NCBI GenBank assembly: GCA_009617715.1
Contig: VTFK01000458.1
Location: 1-64,000 of the forward strand
Direction: 5' to 3'
Origin: Plectrocnemia conspersa
Taxonomy: Eukaryota > Arthropoda > Insecta > Trichoptera > Polycentropodidae
Length of the DNA stretch: 64,000 bases
The position numbers and the translations under genes are program-made. The notes under the pieces were generated by a model, which was not told the DNA's origin, did no database searches, and saw only the letters and a program-made list of their open reading frames with translations. Shown here piece by piece: positions 26,972-38,569 of this stretch; the first letter of the stretch is position 1, and every line of letters starts with the position of its first letter.

Positions 26972-28060
26972 TCAAAAGAGGTCTCGATCGTGATTCTCGA
27001 AAATGTTCCGGAACCAAAACTGGAATTCCTCGATAATAGCTGGATTGTCGACAGCACCTTTTAGTAATTTGAAAAAGTGCTTAGCGACATACTGCTTTCT
27101 GCGGGAACTCAGCGAATCATATCCAAACGCTCCTGAAAGAAAGGCGCTGGGATATAAGTACGGATAATAACCAAATGTCCTTTTGTAAAGGTATCTTAAA
27201 TACCTTTTTTGAATTTTTTCCACTAAAAGGGAATATTTGGCTATTCGGGGATTCCAAATTATAGATCTTGATGCAAGAATGCTACGAACTACAGTGTCAT
27301 AGAGGATGCGAATAACTGACGGATCGTCAAAGTGAAAGGCATTCCTCATAACAAAGCCGAGCATCTTGGAAGATTTATCATAGACGTCGTGTATGTGTAG
27401 AGAGAACCTCCATTTGCTCTCGAAAGTGATTCTGAGATCTTTAGTGGAAGTTTCTCTAGTCAAAATGTTACCACCGAGATGGTAGAAATAAGCTGATGGC
27501 GAACGGGATCGAGAAAATAAAACAGTATGGCACTTTCCGACACTAAATGGTAGACGGTTAATGGAAGCCCATCTCCACAGAGAGTCTAAATTACTTTGTA
27601 GAGAGAAGGAGTCCACAACAGATCGAATGCATTTATATAATTTTAAATCATCTGCGTAGAGAAGAAAACTTGAATTTTTAATTGCTGTATTTATGTCATT
27701 AATAAATAACACAAAAAGCAGAGGTCCCAGATTGGATCCTTGAGGAACCACGGAACGATTGCTTAAATAACTCGAGAATAACCGAGTTAAATTATCTGAG
27801 CAACCGAGGTTCGACAATTTTTTTAATAATAACCCATGACAAACTTTGTCAAAGGCTTTCTCAAAATCTGTATACACGACGTCTACTTGAATTCCCGCAT
27901 TAAGAGAAGTTGTCACCGTTTTGGTGAACGACAGAAGGTTAGTAACAGTGGAACGGGCAGGACGAAACCCGTGCTGTTGGTCTAACAAAACTTGCCGAAA
28001 GTGATTATAGAGATATTTATGAATAATTATTTCAAATAATTTTGCAGGAGCTGACAACAC
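26972..28060 (-). pseudogene. LINE reverse transcriptase, C-terminal two thirds
   Basis: This 362-codon frame shows FRPARST (residues 32-38), TDFEKAFDKV (64-73), VPQGSNLGP (105-113) and the catalytic YADD (135-138), then thumb-region motifs such as LDSLWRWASIN and the KYSLLVEKIQKR tail of CR1/jockey-type elements. Between FSSYLSNRS and VVPQGS about 15-20 residues expected in this family are missing without breaking the frame, so this copy was probably already defective. The start is internal; the true ORF2 continued upstream into the next entry. Confidence 0.93.
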
Positions 28061-28102
28061 TACGACTGGTCTATAATTCTTTATATATAATTTGTCACCC
28101 TT

Positions 28103-28423
28103 TTACAAATAGGGGTGACTTTTTTTTGTGCATTTCCATAGATCAGGAAATGATGATGTTTTGAGAATCAGATCATAAATACATTTTAGAGGAGCAGCGA
28201 GACTGACTTCGCAACCCTTCAAAATAAAATCGGGAATTAAATCAGGTCCAGAAGAACGCCATGTCTTTAATTTATTACATCCGTATTTAAGATCTGAGTG
28301 CTCAGTTTCTTTGATGGTCAATACTGAAGACCAAGAACATGAAGAATCAAGCGACTGAGCAGAAGGCGAAAAAGATTCCTCGAAAACAGAACAAAAATAT
28401 TGCGTAAAACTGTTTCTAATCAT
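28103..28423 (-). pseudogene. LINE reverse transcriptase, upstream part
   Basis: Contains FTQYFCSVFEESF, then LKTWRSSGPDLIPDFILKGC and LAAPLKCIYDLILKTSSFPDLWK, the N-terminal RT region (KSxGPDGIP motif) of jockey/CR1-type elements. It joins the larger RT frame through a frameshift in an A-run near 28115-28125: KVTPI is readable in one frame and KGDKL in the next. The apparent Met start is not biological; the element is truncated here by 5' truncation at integration. Confidence 0.9.
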
Positions 28424-28679
28424 AGAATCAACATTGGTATAAGTGCATTGCTAGCCAAGGAGAGTACTTTGAATGAGATTAATTAAAATTTGATCTAAGC
28501 TTATTACTTTGTTCGTAATAAAATTATTCACCGCATTTTTTTGCTTATTGAATGATCAGAATAAAAACTTTTAGAGAGATATAATATTTATTCTACAGTG
28601 CGGCGACTATAATATCATACAATTAAGATCGATTGCGTTAGCGTAAAAACACCATCCTTGACCTATACATATTTGGTGG

Positions 28680-28950
28680 GATTCATTTATGTAAGTCGGT
28701 AAAAAAGGACAATAGGTCAATTATCCGACGGTGCGGCGCGCATTATATTCAGATGGGTACATTTTAAAGCGATGTTTTAATTACGAACCACTTTTGCGCC
28801 ACCCATATAGGGAACCCGAGGGTCGCATCCCTTGGAGCCGCGGGTCCTGGAGTGTTTTCAGTAATTAAAGCGACGAAAAGTGCCGAGAGCGAAAGAGAGA
28901 GACGGTAAGAAACTCGAGATACGGTTTCCAGTAATTATATCGGCTGCTGC
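28680..28950. other. GC-balanced island
   Basis: Contains GGTGCGGCGCGCATTATA, GTTTTAATTACG, GGGTCGCATCCCTTGG and CAGTAATTAAAGCG motifs; TAATTA cores are typical homeodomain sites (inference). No open frame or repeat partner. Confidence 0.35.
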
Positions 28951-31279
28951 TGGTAACGTTATTTCTACAAAATTAACTAATTTTAAAATATTGTATATTC
29001 TCTAACATATGAAAGAACTACATATATGGTTTTTCCATTTTTTTACAATATTGAATTCCAACACCCACAAAGGTTGGCGACCGCTGGCGTCCTCGTTCCG
29101 TCGACATTGAAAATTGTTTTCAATTAAATCACACTCAATAAGCGATGACTCACTTCGCGCACTGCGACTTGAGGTCAAATTTCAATTATTGAAAAAATAA
29201 CTGCAACAAAGCAAAGACAACAGTATTCTCAAGTCTTTCTTAAATATTTTTTTACACAAGAATACAGCACAGCGTTATCGCTGTTAATTTATGTTTGCGC
29301 CCTGAAGGACAAAAAAATATTTTAGCTTCTTCGCCACTTATTCAGGGTTATCTGCGAAGGGAATCGTCGCTTAAGAGGAGTAATGTTTCCATATGGAAAA
29401 CTATATATTATTTCCTGCTACGCTATCCTAGTAACATTAAACACTATAATTTATATTTGTGTTCCATTATTGTAAAATATACCGGCAGTTAATCGCGACT
29501 CAAGTGTGAAAAACGACACGAACTTAACTGCAACTATTTAAGTTAAATTAAATGAAGGTTTTTATGAAAAAATATTTAATTTACCTTTTAAACTTTAACA
29601 CTAGACTCAAAAATAATATTTATTTATTTAATAATAGCAATAAACAACCAAAAGTAAATTCATTACGTTAAACTACAATACACAATTAGTATCTACCGCT
29701 TTATGTGGTTTTCTCTCTCAGTCTCTCGGAACAAACAAATAAAATGTGCCGTAACTACATAGCGGTTTTACGTTCAAGCTTTCTGTAGAAACACTTTAAA
29801 TTAATCATATTATACAATATGATCCATTTAGAAATTTGCATTAAAAAATATCAGCAAATTTTTAAAGCAACATGAATTTACAAGAAATATAATGTTTGTT
29901 TTACAGATTAATATTCTTTAACTTGCATATAGTACATATATACGTATTATTATTCATACATACATACAATAGGTACTACATTTTCATTCAAAATGGTAAT
30001 TCAAGAAATCATTTCACATCTTTGGAGCGTCCGAATTGAATGTAATATACATAAGAAAATTTGCACATCTGTGATGATAAAACACTATCTGCATGTATAT
30101 GAGCCGTTATTCTCGCAGCACAAAATCATATTTTCATATATTTTTTACGAGTGTATACATCATTATTGTTGCTGAATACTCATAAACATTGCTGCTGAAA
30201 AGCACATCAAGATACTTTGACTCAATGGAAAATTTTGATTAAAATAAATATATTTTTGACTTTTCTTCTCATTTTTAAGGATTTTATAACAATGGTTATC
30301 ATTTACATTTTATATGTCAGAAATATATGATAAAATAATATTCAATTTATTGGATTAACTCAAAGTGAAATAGTCATATAATTTGTGCAATAATGGTAAT
30401 TATAATATTAATACATATACATATAGTGGCTTTATTGTTGTAGCCGAAATGCTGAATCGTTCATATCAAACTCTAGGAGATTCACAATGACTGCTTGATT
30501 GAATCAGATCGGAAAATCGAAGTGAGAGGGCCAGATTAAGCGATTTGATATAACTCTATCTGGCGCAAGTTTGATTGAATTCAAATTGGAGTGAAATTGT
30601 TTGGTAGAGATCTGGCTTATATACCACCAAAGAAAGGAAAGAGTCAGATAGTTAAGTACTACTATCTTATATACTATGAATGAAACACGTCGGCAAAAAT
30701 GGGCTCGGTGCCTGCTCAGTGAAGATATACGGACTAACCGCTTTTTGTTAATGTACAACTCAATTGTTTTACCATGTTAATTGTTTATGGCGAGAAGATG
30801 CATAGCTGTACTATTGTGTTTAGCTTTTCGTTTAGGACAACTGCTCTGACTTTTGGTACTTTTATTCTAGGCTTTTAATGCGGAAATAATTTAATTTTGA
30901 AAAAAAATTAGATCAGTAATTTCATAACACACTATAGTTAGATGTATTTTTTCATTTATAAAGTAAAAAATATTATACAATAAATTGGATAACTTTAAAA
31001 AATTGTACCGTAAATTATAAATGAATTAATTGTAGAGACAGAAAATTTAAGACCAGCCATTAAAAAATTACAGCTGCATAATATTACTAAAAAATATGAG
31101 GAATTTCTGAAATTTCGGCAAACAAAAGTCTTTTTTTTTTCGTTGATAAAGCAATTTCACGAAATAAAAAAGGGTCACAACGGGGCTTTAGATAATGCAG
31201 CGGTATATAAAGGAAGAAATTGATGTGGTACATTGGGGAGAGAGAGAGCATATTGTGTATTCGAATTAGGGTAAAGTAT
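28951..31279. other. AT-rich sequence with a complex patch
   Basis: A more complex patch at about 30470-30760 is transcribable in neither strand as a known protein; the 84-codon frame there is not recognised. No repeat partners found. Confidence 0.4.
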
Positions 31280-31323
31280 AAAGGCTCGGCCACACAAACC
31301 GCTTTCTGTATGGCCGAGCCTTT
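31280..31323. repeat. Perfect 13-bp-stem hairpin (MITE remnant or structured RNA)
   Basis: AAAGGCTCGGCCA and its exact inverse TGGCCGAGCCTTT enclose an 18-base spacer. The unusually GC-rich stem sits in AT-rich surroundings. It looks like a minimal foldback element whose interior has been lost; no second copy was found here. Confidence 0.6.
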
Positions 31324-32012
31324 AGTATTGTATAAATTTCATGAGTTGAAGGAAAAGTTAAGATTCAAATATCAAATAGTAAACGATTAAATATTCGAAT
31401 ACATAGAAATGTTTGTAAAAAAAATAATAAATACAGATTCATACACACAAGTCTATAAATAGAAAAAAATCCAAAACTATTTTTTATTAGTAATACTAAT
31501 AAAGTATTCAGCTTTTTTAACTTGAAATATAAACATAAGATTTATTTAATTATTACTGCTTCTGAAAATACTAAAACTCGGTATGCTCCAAAAATATCAA
31601 CATAATAAACTACTATTCAAAGTTAAACCGAACTTGTTTTGATGAAAATAAGAAATCGCTAACAGCAATTAAGAAATTAACTCTGTAATAATGCAATTTC
31701 GGCAATTACACAAAGAATTATTTTTTCAAGATTTTGTTTTTTACTATTACTTTTTATGACCATTGCATAAATAACATCAAGATAAGAAGACAACTTTGCA
31801 AAACAGAGAGCATAATTAAAACAAAATTACTAACTGCGTTGTCGTAGCACACAAAGATTCATTATTACAAATAATACAACATTGTGTTTTTACATTTGGT
31901 CGGAAATTGGAATTTTCAGAAACTAAAAATTAAAAAATATTTCACTACAAATATAAACGAATAGTTATTCAAATAATAAATAGTTATATATACAATTAGA
32001 AACTCAATTTAA

Positions 32013-32437
32013 CCCTTTGAGGAGTATCGCCGTACATGTACGGTGATCAATCTTTCACTGTTTTAAGGTACCTTAGATAGTAATATATTTACATTTATAA
32101 CTGTAGAAATAATAAATAAAAAACATCCTATTTATATGTTTTTTTTATTTGAATTAATGTAAATTATAAATTATTTAAAAAATAATACTAATAAATTGAA
32201 AATAAAGAAGTAAATTAACATGGACAAAATAAATTGATATAAAAAAAAATAAAAAAAAGCCAAAATAAATAAACTAAATTTAATAATATAAAAGTGTAAA
32301 AATAGTAAGATATCAAAGCAATAAAACGTTATTCACTGATTTTTTCTATAATTTACGACAGAAATAATTATGCAAAAATGCGTAAAATGAACTCGCTACT
32401 AGGTGTATATTACTAAATTAACTCACTACTCAAAAGG
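32013..32437. mobile_element. piggyBac-type MITE with TTAA duplications
   Basis: TTAA at 32009-32012 is followed by CCCTTTGAGGAGTATCG; the other end is the inverted CCTTTTGAGTAGTGAG followed by TTAA at 32438-32441. TTAA target sites and CCCTTTGAG-like ends are typical of piggyBac-superfamily elements. The 425-bp interior is AT-rich and non-coding. A 14-bp palindrome CCGTACATGTACGG lies near the left end. A decayed piggyBac transposase occurs at 49.5-50.8 kb, but kinship between the two is not shown. Confidence 0.82.
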
Positions 32438-32699
32438 TTAAGCCTAAAAAAGAGTAACTAATGTATATACGATAAATAAAATACGTACATACGACTCTAT
32501 AGTAAAAATTATTCATCTTAATCAATAATAAAAATACAAATAAAAAAGATTTTCTAGTATTATAACAAAATAAAAAATTGATTAATTATTATTTAATCAG
32601 ACATCGACTTTTAACAAAAATAAAGCTCTATATATAAAAGAAAAATGCAACAAAGTAGACATCAAAACAATCGGCAAAATCAATAAGTTTGTATAATTA

Positions 32700-32790
32700 A
32701 GTGTATATTTTATAACGCTGGTTCGAGACAGCTCTGGCGAATCTCAGATGATCATGCTTGCAGGCCAATTGCATCGCTTTTGCAAACACA
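32700..32790 (+). mobile_element. hAT-like end, repeat copy 2 of 3
   Basis: GGTTCGAGACAGCTCTGGCG, then AATCTCAGATGATCATGC and TTGCAGGCCAATTGCATCGC match, in inverted orientation, 54645-54720 and, for the inner block, 16895-16930. The terminal CAGGGG is not preserved in this copy. Confidence 0.6.
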
Positions 32791-33329
32791 CACACAAAAT
32801 ATGTTTTTGCATTAAAACAAAAACGCGTAATAGTTCACATAGCCACTACGGCGATCGGCAACCAAAGGGTAGAAGAACACTAGTATTATGCGCACGGTAG
32901 AACGTTTTGTCTAGCGCGCATCCTTTCTAAACAAAAAGTAGTTTTTCAACGGTACTTAGTAATTAACGTATTAGGTCGAAGGTGGTCCGATAACTGTATC
33001 CAATTAATTATTAACGCAATTTTTGTATTTCTGAGACGGGGTTTTTTTTGTTCGAAAAAGTCGTTAGAATGATCTCTAAATTAAAAAAAATTGTGCAAGG
33101 GATTGAAACCCCAAGTTAAAAATGTTATTTATTCTCAAATTAAATTAGTTAAAGATCAGCTTTATAGTGAAAGCTAGTTATACAAAATACAACTCATATG
33201 TTATTTTCAAAGCATATTAGAGTACCAACCATAAATTCGCTTTAGATAAATGTTAAATACTGACAAACAATTCAAACTATATTGTCGTCACAAAAGCAGC
33301 TAATGAATCGTATGGTATAGTTTGTCCCA
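32791..33329. other. AT-rich sequence, nothing recognised
   Basis: No supported feature. Confidence 0.45.
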
Positions 33330-33725
33330 TTGTTACGCCGCGGAGCTTCCGAAAGTTTACTCTAACGTTAACGTTTACGTTTACACCCATGCATATTTCA
33401 GTAAGCTCCACTCTCGGTGGCCAATTTCAATTTTCGCCGTTCAATAAGAACCTCTTCGGCCAAGATTTGTGAATCCGCCTCTGCGGATATTGCCCAATAA
33501 ATAGAACTCCGCCCCGCTGGCAGAAACGCTCCAGAAGTGCAAAAATCGAATGCCCCTCCCCGGCAAGATTTTATTGGTTAATTTTACGCGCGGATACGCT
33601 TTCGAATCGGGAATTTAGGAATTTCGCACTGTCGTGTGTGACTATATGTTTCGTGCTGAAACGTCGTCACGCCTTTCCCGAGAGACTACGATCGCAGTAA
33701 TAAAAAAGTTGTGCGATTCTGATTC
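33330..33725. other. GC-balanced island with ACGTTAACGTTTACG repeats
   Basis: Starts with near-tandem copies of a TAACGTT/TTACGTT unit (about 33362-33384) and continues with GC-balanced, CpG-containing sequence, without a frame. No repeat partner. Candidate regulatory block by composition. Confidence 0.35.
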
Positions 33726-34170
33726 GTTTGGTTTAGCGGATGTACATATGTGTAGAAATCGGATGTAATAAAAAAAACAATTACATTAACAGAATAGTGT
33801 GAATTATAACGTGTCAAATAAATTTTATTTGCTTTATGTTTATTTTATGTAACATATATTATAACCTATTATTACCAATATAACCTAAATCAAATCCTTC
33901 ATGAATCTGATTCGTTTCGTATTATTTTACAGTTAAAGAGCCGCACTTCGCAAAAGGGTGGAATAATTTACTGAGAATTGCCTATGAATTCTTGAAAAAA
34001 AAAACATGTAAGAACTAATTTAAACCATCAATAAACATATCAGTGTCGCAATATAAAGAGAAACTTTAGTCGAATTTGCCAGTCGTGTTTCATTGAAAAT
34101 AAAAAGTACTTAATTAACAAGACATTATTGGACTCTCAAATAGCCAATTCCACTGATAGAAGCAGTTTCA
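33726..34170. other. AT-rich sequence, nothing recognised
   Basis: No supported feature. Confidence 0.45.
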
Positions 34171-34173
34171 GAT

Positions 34174-34456
34174 TACCATTACAATATAGCAGTCGATAAA
34201 CGGCTATAAAACAAGACATAAAAGCATTCAAACGCAACTTTCATTCAAGAATGCACCTGATCGCCGAGATGCCTAATAGGATTTATATTAATGATCCTAT
34301 CAATTACATCCTAATATTGTAAAGAGAAGTTCAAGCATACAAAGCCGGTAAATAAATCATCTGATTGAAAATTAATTGCATCTCTCTACAACATTACAAT
34401 GTAGCAGTAGATAAACAAGACATAAATGCAGTGAAGCGCCACTTTCATTCACATGA
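34174..34456 (+). repeat. Imperfect direct repeat (~70-bp units, ~210 bp apart)
   Basis: CATTACAATATAGCAGTCGA, then TAAAC, ACAAGACATAAAAGC and CAACTTTCATTCA at 34178-34251 recur at 34391-34453 as CATTACAATGTAGCAGTAGA, TAAACAAGACATAAATGC and CCACTTTCATTCA. The first unit carries a 9-bp insertion, CGGCTATAAA-like. They could be arms of a duplicated repeat or remains of a tandem array. Confidence 0.65.
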
Positions 34457-34899
34457 TCATGGGATGATTCAGAAAAGGACCGGCGCATCCAGTTAGATGT
34501 CGTAAACCGGAATAACTAGAATTCTCGAACACATCTCGTTGACCCGGTTGTGGTGTACCGATGTTGCACCAAATGTACCAAATGCACCAGTTTAAATGCA
34601 ACGCGTTTAGTTAATAAAGACCCCGGGCACCAGCTGATAAGTTGAAATGCCAGCACGCGCTGGTGTTGGAACGGTTCGGTGTACTATTTTGTTTAAAGCT
34701 TCTTTCTTTAGAACTAGGTCATTGCGAGCGATATTTATAGATACTATAATACAATAAATATTCAGAAATACCCAGAACCGAACAAAAGATGAAGATGTAA
34801 AAAGATTTTTTTTTAGCATTTATGTATGAGATGCAGTTACACGTGCTAAGAATGAATTTAAGAAAACACCCCTACTTGTACATATTGTTTAGAATTATT

Positions 34900-35230
34900 T
34901 GCCTGTTTAGAGGAGTCATGTCAAATGTAATTTGAAAAATAAAAATCCCTCATTCAGCATTCCTTAACCTTTGGATAATATACCAGGTCATCCTCAAATT
35001 ATACAGCATCCAAATGCTGAAATTGTTTTTTTACCACCCGTTACAACTTCATTAATACAACCGTTAAACCAAGGAGTAAGTGCAACGTTCAAGACATACT
35101 AAAGCGGACATATAAAGATATATTAAATAAATTCTATGATAATTTGTCTCCTAAAGTAATAAAAAATTCGAAAAACTACAATTTTAAACGCTTTATTTGC
35201 AAACGCACTGAACGAAAATAAACCGTCAGC
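34900..35230 (+). pseudogene. Tigger/pogo transposase relic
   Basis: In one frame from 34968 the sequence reads LDNIPGHPQIIQHP, then EIVFLPPVTTSLIQPLNQGV and SATFKT. LDNxPGHP with the second catalytic Asp, followed by FLPPNTTSLIQPxDQGV, is diagnostic for Tigger-type (pogo, DDE_1) transposases. A frameshift near 35100 leads to LKRTYKDILNKFYDN, the expected continuation. Upstream and downstream domains are not readable and no terminal repeats were found, so it is a fragment. Confidence 0.88.
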
Positions 35231-35312
35231 TTTAAATGCCTGTTAAAAAACAATATTACTAGAAGTAGTCAAATGGGACAAGTTAATTCTAAAATTGGAT
35301 GAAAAATACAAT

Positions 35313-35346
35313 AACACTTAAACAGTTTAACAACTGTTTAAGTGTT
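35313..35346. repeat. Perfect 14-bp-stem hairpin
   Basis: AACACTTAAACAGT and its exact inverse ACTGTTTAAGTGTT flank a 6-base loop TTAACA. No other copy was found in the window. Such a perfect small foldback could be a MITE core, a terminator-like RNA hairpin or the tip of the adjacent decayed transposon. Confidence 0.65.
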
Positions 35347-37109
35347 TCTTACCCTAAGGGGTGCGACTTCGCAACCAGAAAGACACCGTTAGAAAGTAGT
35401 AATAATTGTTTAGTTATTATTACATATGTTGCAATAAACTATGGTACACGAGTATCGTTAATCATCGAGCGGTGGTGGAGAAGCTGGCGAAGGGATGATC
35501 CTCAGAGGTCTTGTAGTTATGGTTATGAAGGTTGGTTCCTCTCTGCTGTGGTGCTCGTATGGTGAGTTTCTCTCTATGGTCTCGGGTCGTATTTGACCGT
35601 GTCTGATGGTGTCTTCTCTCAAGTATCAAGGGTTACAAAGCTCGCTAACGAATCACAACCATGCAGCGAGCATCCAGCTAATTGTTGTACTCGCTTATTT
35701 AACTAACAAAATAAGTATATGCTTCTAATAAGTGACATTTGATTAATGGACATCCTTCCGACATCGAATTGTGCAACGGGAATATTGTGGCTTTACGGTG
35801 TTTTTTCTCTTCGGGTGATATATTGTTTTCCCTGCCCGTTTCGCAACAAAAAACTATTTTTTCAATGCATCGGAAAATAACTGCGTTTTATTTATGTAAA
35901 ACCCTTTTTTCTGGACGTAACGGGAGCTTTTGTGTGGTCCCGTTTTTTACACTCTATTATCTAGTTTATCCTTATTATTACGGATGATTACTGCACGAGT
36001 TTCAAGTTAAAAGTTTTAGAGTAAAATATACACCTTCGCGATATTTTAAATCACACAAAATCAAATATTTAATAAACTAAAAAAGTAAAATATAAACAAA
36101 AAGTGTAAAAATATAATAGAAATAAAAGTAAAACCTAATTGATAGTTAAAAAGACTTTTTAACAGTTCTTGCCAAACAAGTGTATTCGTAACGCCGACTT
36201 ACGCAATGGTTTTATATTATATTGAGACACATTGAAAAAATTAACGTGACCTGATTTTGAAAATATCAAAGGACAAAAAAAAGTCATCGCACACATTTTT
36301 TTGTTTGGATATTCAGAGCTTCGGTCTTTAAAAAAACGTCATTTCGAATTATTTTGTTAATTTAGGGATGCTGCGAGAGCTTAAAAAGGTAAACTCGGAT
36401 ATTTTTGTTCGATGCTAAAATCAATTATGAAATTATAACTTTCAAGAAGAATTTCTTAGATGTTGTTTCAAATAACCTTTTTTTAGAACATGCTACAATA
36501 TGATATTAATTAATTCTAAATGATATAAATCATCATAAAAATAAAAATAATCAGTAATGGTTTAAATGAATTTGACGATTTTAAAATCATTTATAAAGAG
36601 AAAAAACATTAATGGATTAAGATTTGCTCTTATCTGAGTCATTCAAAATCTAGACTTTGACTACAAATGGTTGATTTTGCAAAACCTGAGCATTCAATTT
36701 CATTTCTAAATATTTCAATATACTGAGATTTTTTTATCGTAGTACTGTACAGAATTTAGGGACCACCCACAACTATGCTTTAACAAAAATAACGTTGAAT
36801 TATTATTATTTAAGTATTTACTTAAATATAAACATTATAACATTAAAATACAAAAAAACTTTTAAGAAAGACAATAAACACAACCTAAACTAAAACACGC
36901 GTATGTGCATTTGACTGTATAATGCACCTATACAATATTTGCGTTAACACAGTCAGTTCGAAAGCTATCCATTTAATTATTATTTATTCTTGAGAAAGAG
37001 ATTACTAGGTTGGGTTTACGCCCTTACTATTAGCTCTAAAACACACGATACGGATATACGTTCGATATACATATAGAGTATTGTTCAGAAAATTGTTCAG
37101 AAACACTTA
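35347..37109. other. Mixed sequence, no recognised gene
   Basis: A complex patch at about 35350-35700 contains the frame 35299-35565, which matches nothing I know. The 82-codon frame at 35739-35987 is likewise unrecognised. The rest is AT-rich. Confidence 0.4.
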
Positions 37110-37129
37110 TTATAGTTTTATATTGTAAC

Positions 37130-37440
37130 TAATTTTATTTTAAGAGCCTAAAAAAATTGTTGCGTTTTTTATGGACCTTTACATATTTTTTTCTATAAAA
37201 GTTTGATTAAAATGAGATCAGAACTTTGTGGCGGCCAAAATAAGCTTTTTATTTAATTTTAAGCTTCTATGCATCACTTCCATGATTGTGTATTTGAAGT
37301 CGTTATCCTGATAAAATATTAAAGGCCAGGAAATGGTTTTGCGTGATTTTTAATAATTTGAATATACTGTTTAACATCTATTTATCCTTAGATTATAAAC
37401 AATATTCTATGGACAACTTTTTTCTAAGAACATTGTTTCT
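37130..37440 (-). pseudogene. Tc1-like transposase relic
   Basis: On the minus strand FYQDNDFKYTIMEV (about 37320-37274) is the QQDNDPKHT motif holding the second catalytic Asp of Tc1 transposases. After a frame change WPPQSSDLILIKLL follows (about 37237-37195), matching WPxQSPDLNPIExLW, the third catalytic region. Spacing between them fits D34E with a small deletion. Upstream, NRC-stop-TVYSNY and KTISWPLIF fit the segment that normally precedes it. Stops and shifts show it is dead. Its ends were not found. Confidence 0.85.
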
Positions 37441-37978
37441 TAGCAATTTTGATATTCACAACAACCACCAGCAAATCTATTAAGCATACAAAACAGAGCG
37501 ATTTTAACAACTTTTATTAAAATTGATGCACTGAGCGTGAGAAACAAAATCTCTTCCGGTACTTTTCGTATTTAATGATTAAAATACATTTGCAAATCAT
37601 AACAGCTTTATGGCAATGCACCCTGTACATAAAAAATCAATAAATAAAATATACATTTAGAGAAAATAAAATATATTTATATACAATACGTTCATGATGA
37701 AAAAAATCAATACTATCCGACAGACAGACTGTTAAAAACTGATTGAGGAGTTGTCAAATACTATAGCCATAAATTTCAAATGATTTTTATTCTGTAAAGA
37801 ATCCTAATAGCCATTATTGTTATCATATAAGAAACACAGTCAATAGAATGCAAGATTGTCGCCTCACTCGTTAACAATATTTAACAACCTTTTCAAACTT
37901 TTCCAGATGACAGAATCAGATTTTATTAAACAAAAGTCTAGTAAGAAAGGCTAATCCAATTACATTCCAATCATCATA

Positions 37979-38162
37979 ATTGGTCGTGGCAGCAAAAAGT
38001 GGGCGAGCCCTAAGCTTCCTTTGGGCTGGCCATATGTTAAAAAACAGAGAGCGCCAAATCAACATCTTCCGTTCGAGGCACGCTCCAATAACTTGGACCC
38101 AAACAAAGTATAGTCGCCGGCCAAAAATGGACAGGGAAGCAGCCGCCTCCCTCTTCGCGTAA
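37979..38162 (+). pseudogene. Possible RTE-type LINE C-terminal tail
   Basis: The 60-codon frame contains LSFLWAGHMLKNRERQ, similar in form to the WAGHxxR motif near the end of ORF2 in RTE-type LINEs, followed by a basic ...WTQTKYSRRPKMDR segment that resembles the usual RRPxxRW region. The match is short and no RT palm motif lies upstream. It could be chance; the call is tentative. Confidence 0.3.
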
Positions 38163-38569
38163 ATAATGATCCAGCTCGATGACCGTAGGAAGTAAACAGA
38201 GAAAGAGTATCTATTCAACTTCATGTAAACGTGATTCAAAGTATTTCAGAATACAACGTATGGCTTGTGTTAAAAATAAACACTACCGACACATCGTTCT
38301 ACAAAAGACTAATTAATATATTTTTTAAGTAATTAGTAATTTAAATACATTTAGTGTAGAATTCTATAAAAAGTAATCTCAAATGTTTTTACTGATTTTT
38401 TTTAAATCTCAGATACACATTTCATTTTTGTCACCTATTATTTTTTTAACTTGCTGCTTTTAAGATTTTGTATATTTATATTCGCCTCGAGCAACTTTCA
38501 TCAATCTTAAACCAACGTTTCCATTTTGCACCGGCAATTCTATTTTCTAAAAATAAACATATAATTTTA

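Larger units (their letters stand above)
26656..28423 (-). mobile_element. CR1/jockey-like LINE nested in mariner
   Basis: A 5'-truncated non-LTR retrotransposon with reverse transcriptase on the minus strand, a 3' untranslated region containing a hairpin (26700-26735) and an A/T-rich tail of AATAAA/TTAATTAAT units at 26656-26690. Mariner sequence directly abuts both ends. Relatives lie at 10.9, 19.5 and 42.4 kb. The clade is assigned from RT motifs only. Confidence 0.9.
26378..28545 (+). mobile_element. Second mariner copy, truncated and split by a LINE
   Basis: The left part (26378-26655) matches the mariner at 7.8-9.0 kb from just before its TACTGCAACGTTT segment. It carries the second catalytic region as HHDNAPR and the third as CDFWL, with a deletion between them. 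After the LINE (26656-28423) the mariner resumes at GAATCAACATTGG and runs to ACTTTGTTCGTAATAAAATT and TTATTCACCGCATTTTT, the degraded right terminus. The 5' half is missing. The split shows the LINE inserted after the mariner. Confidence 0.9.
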
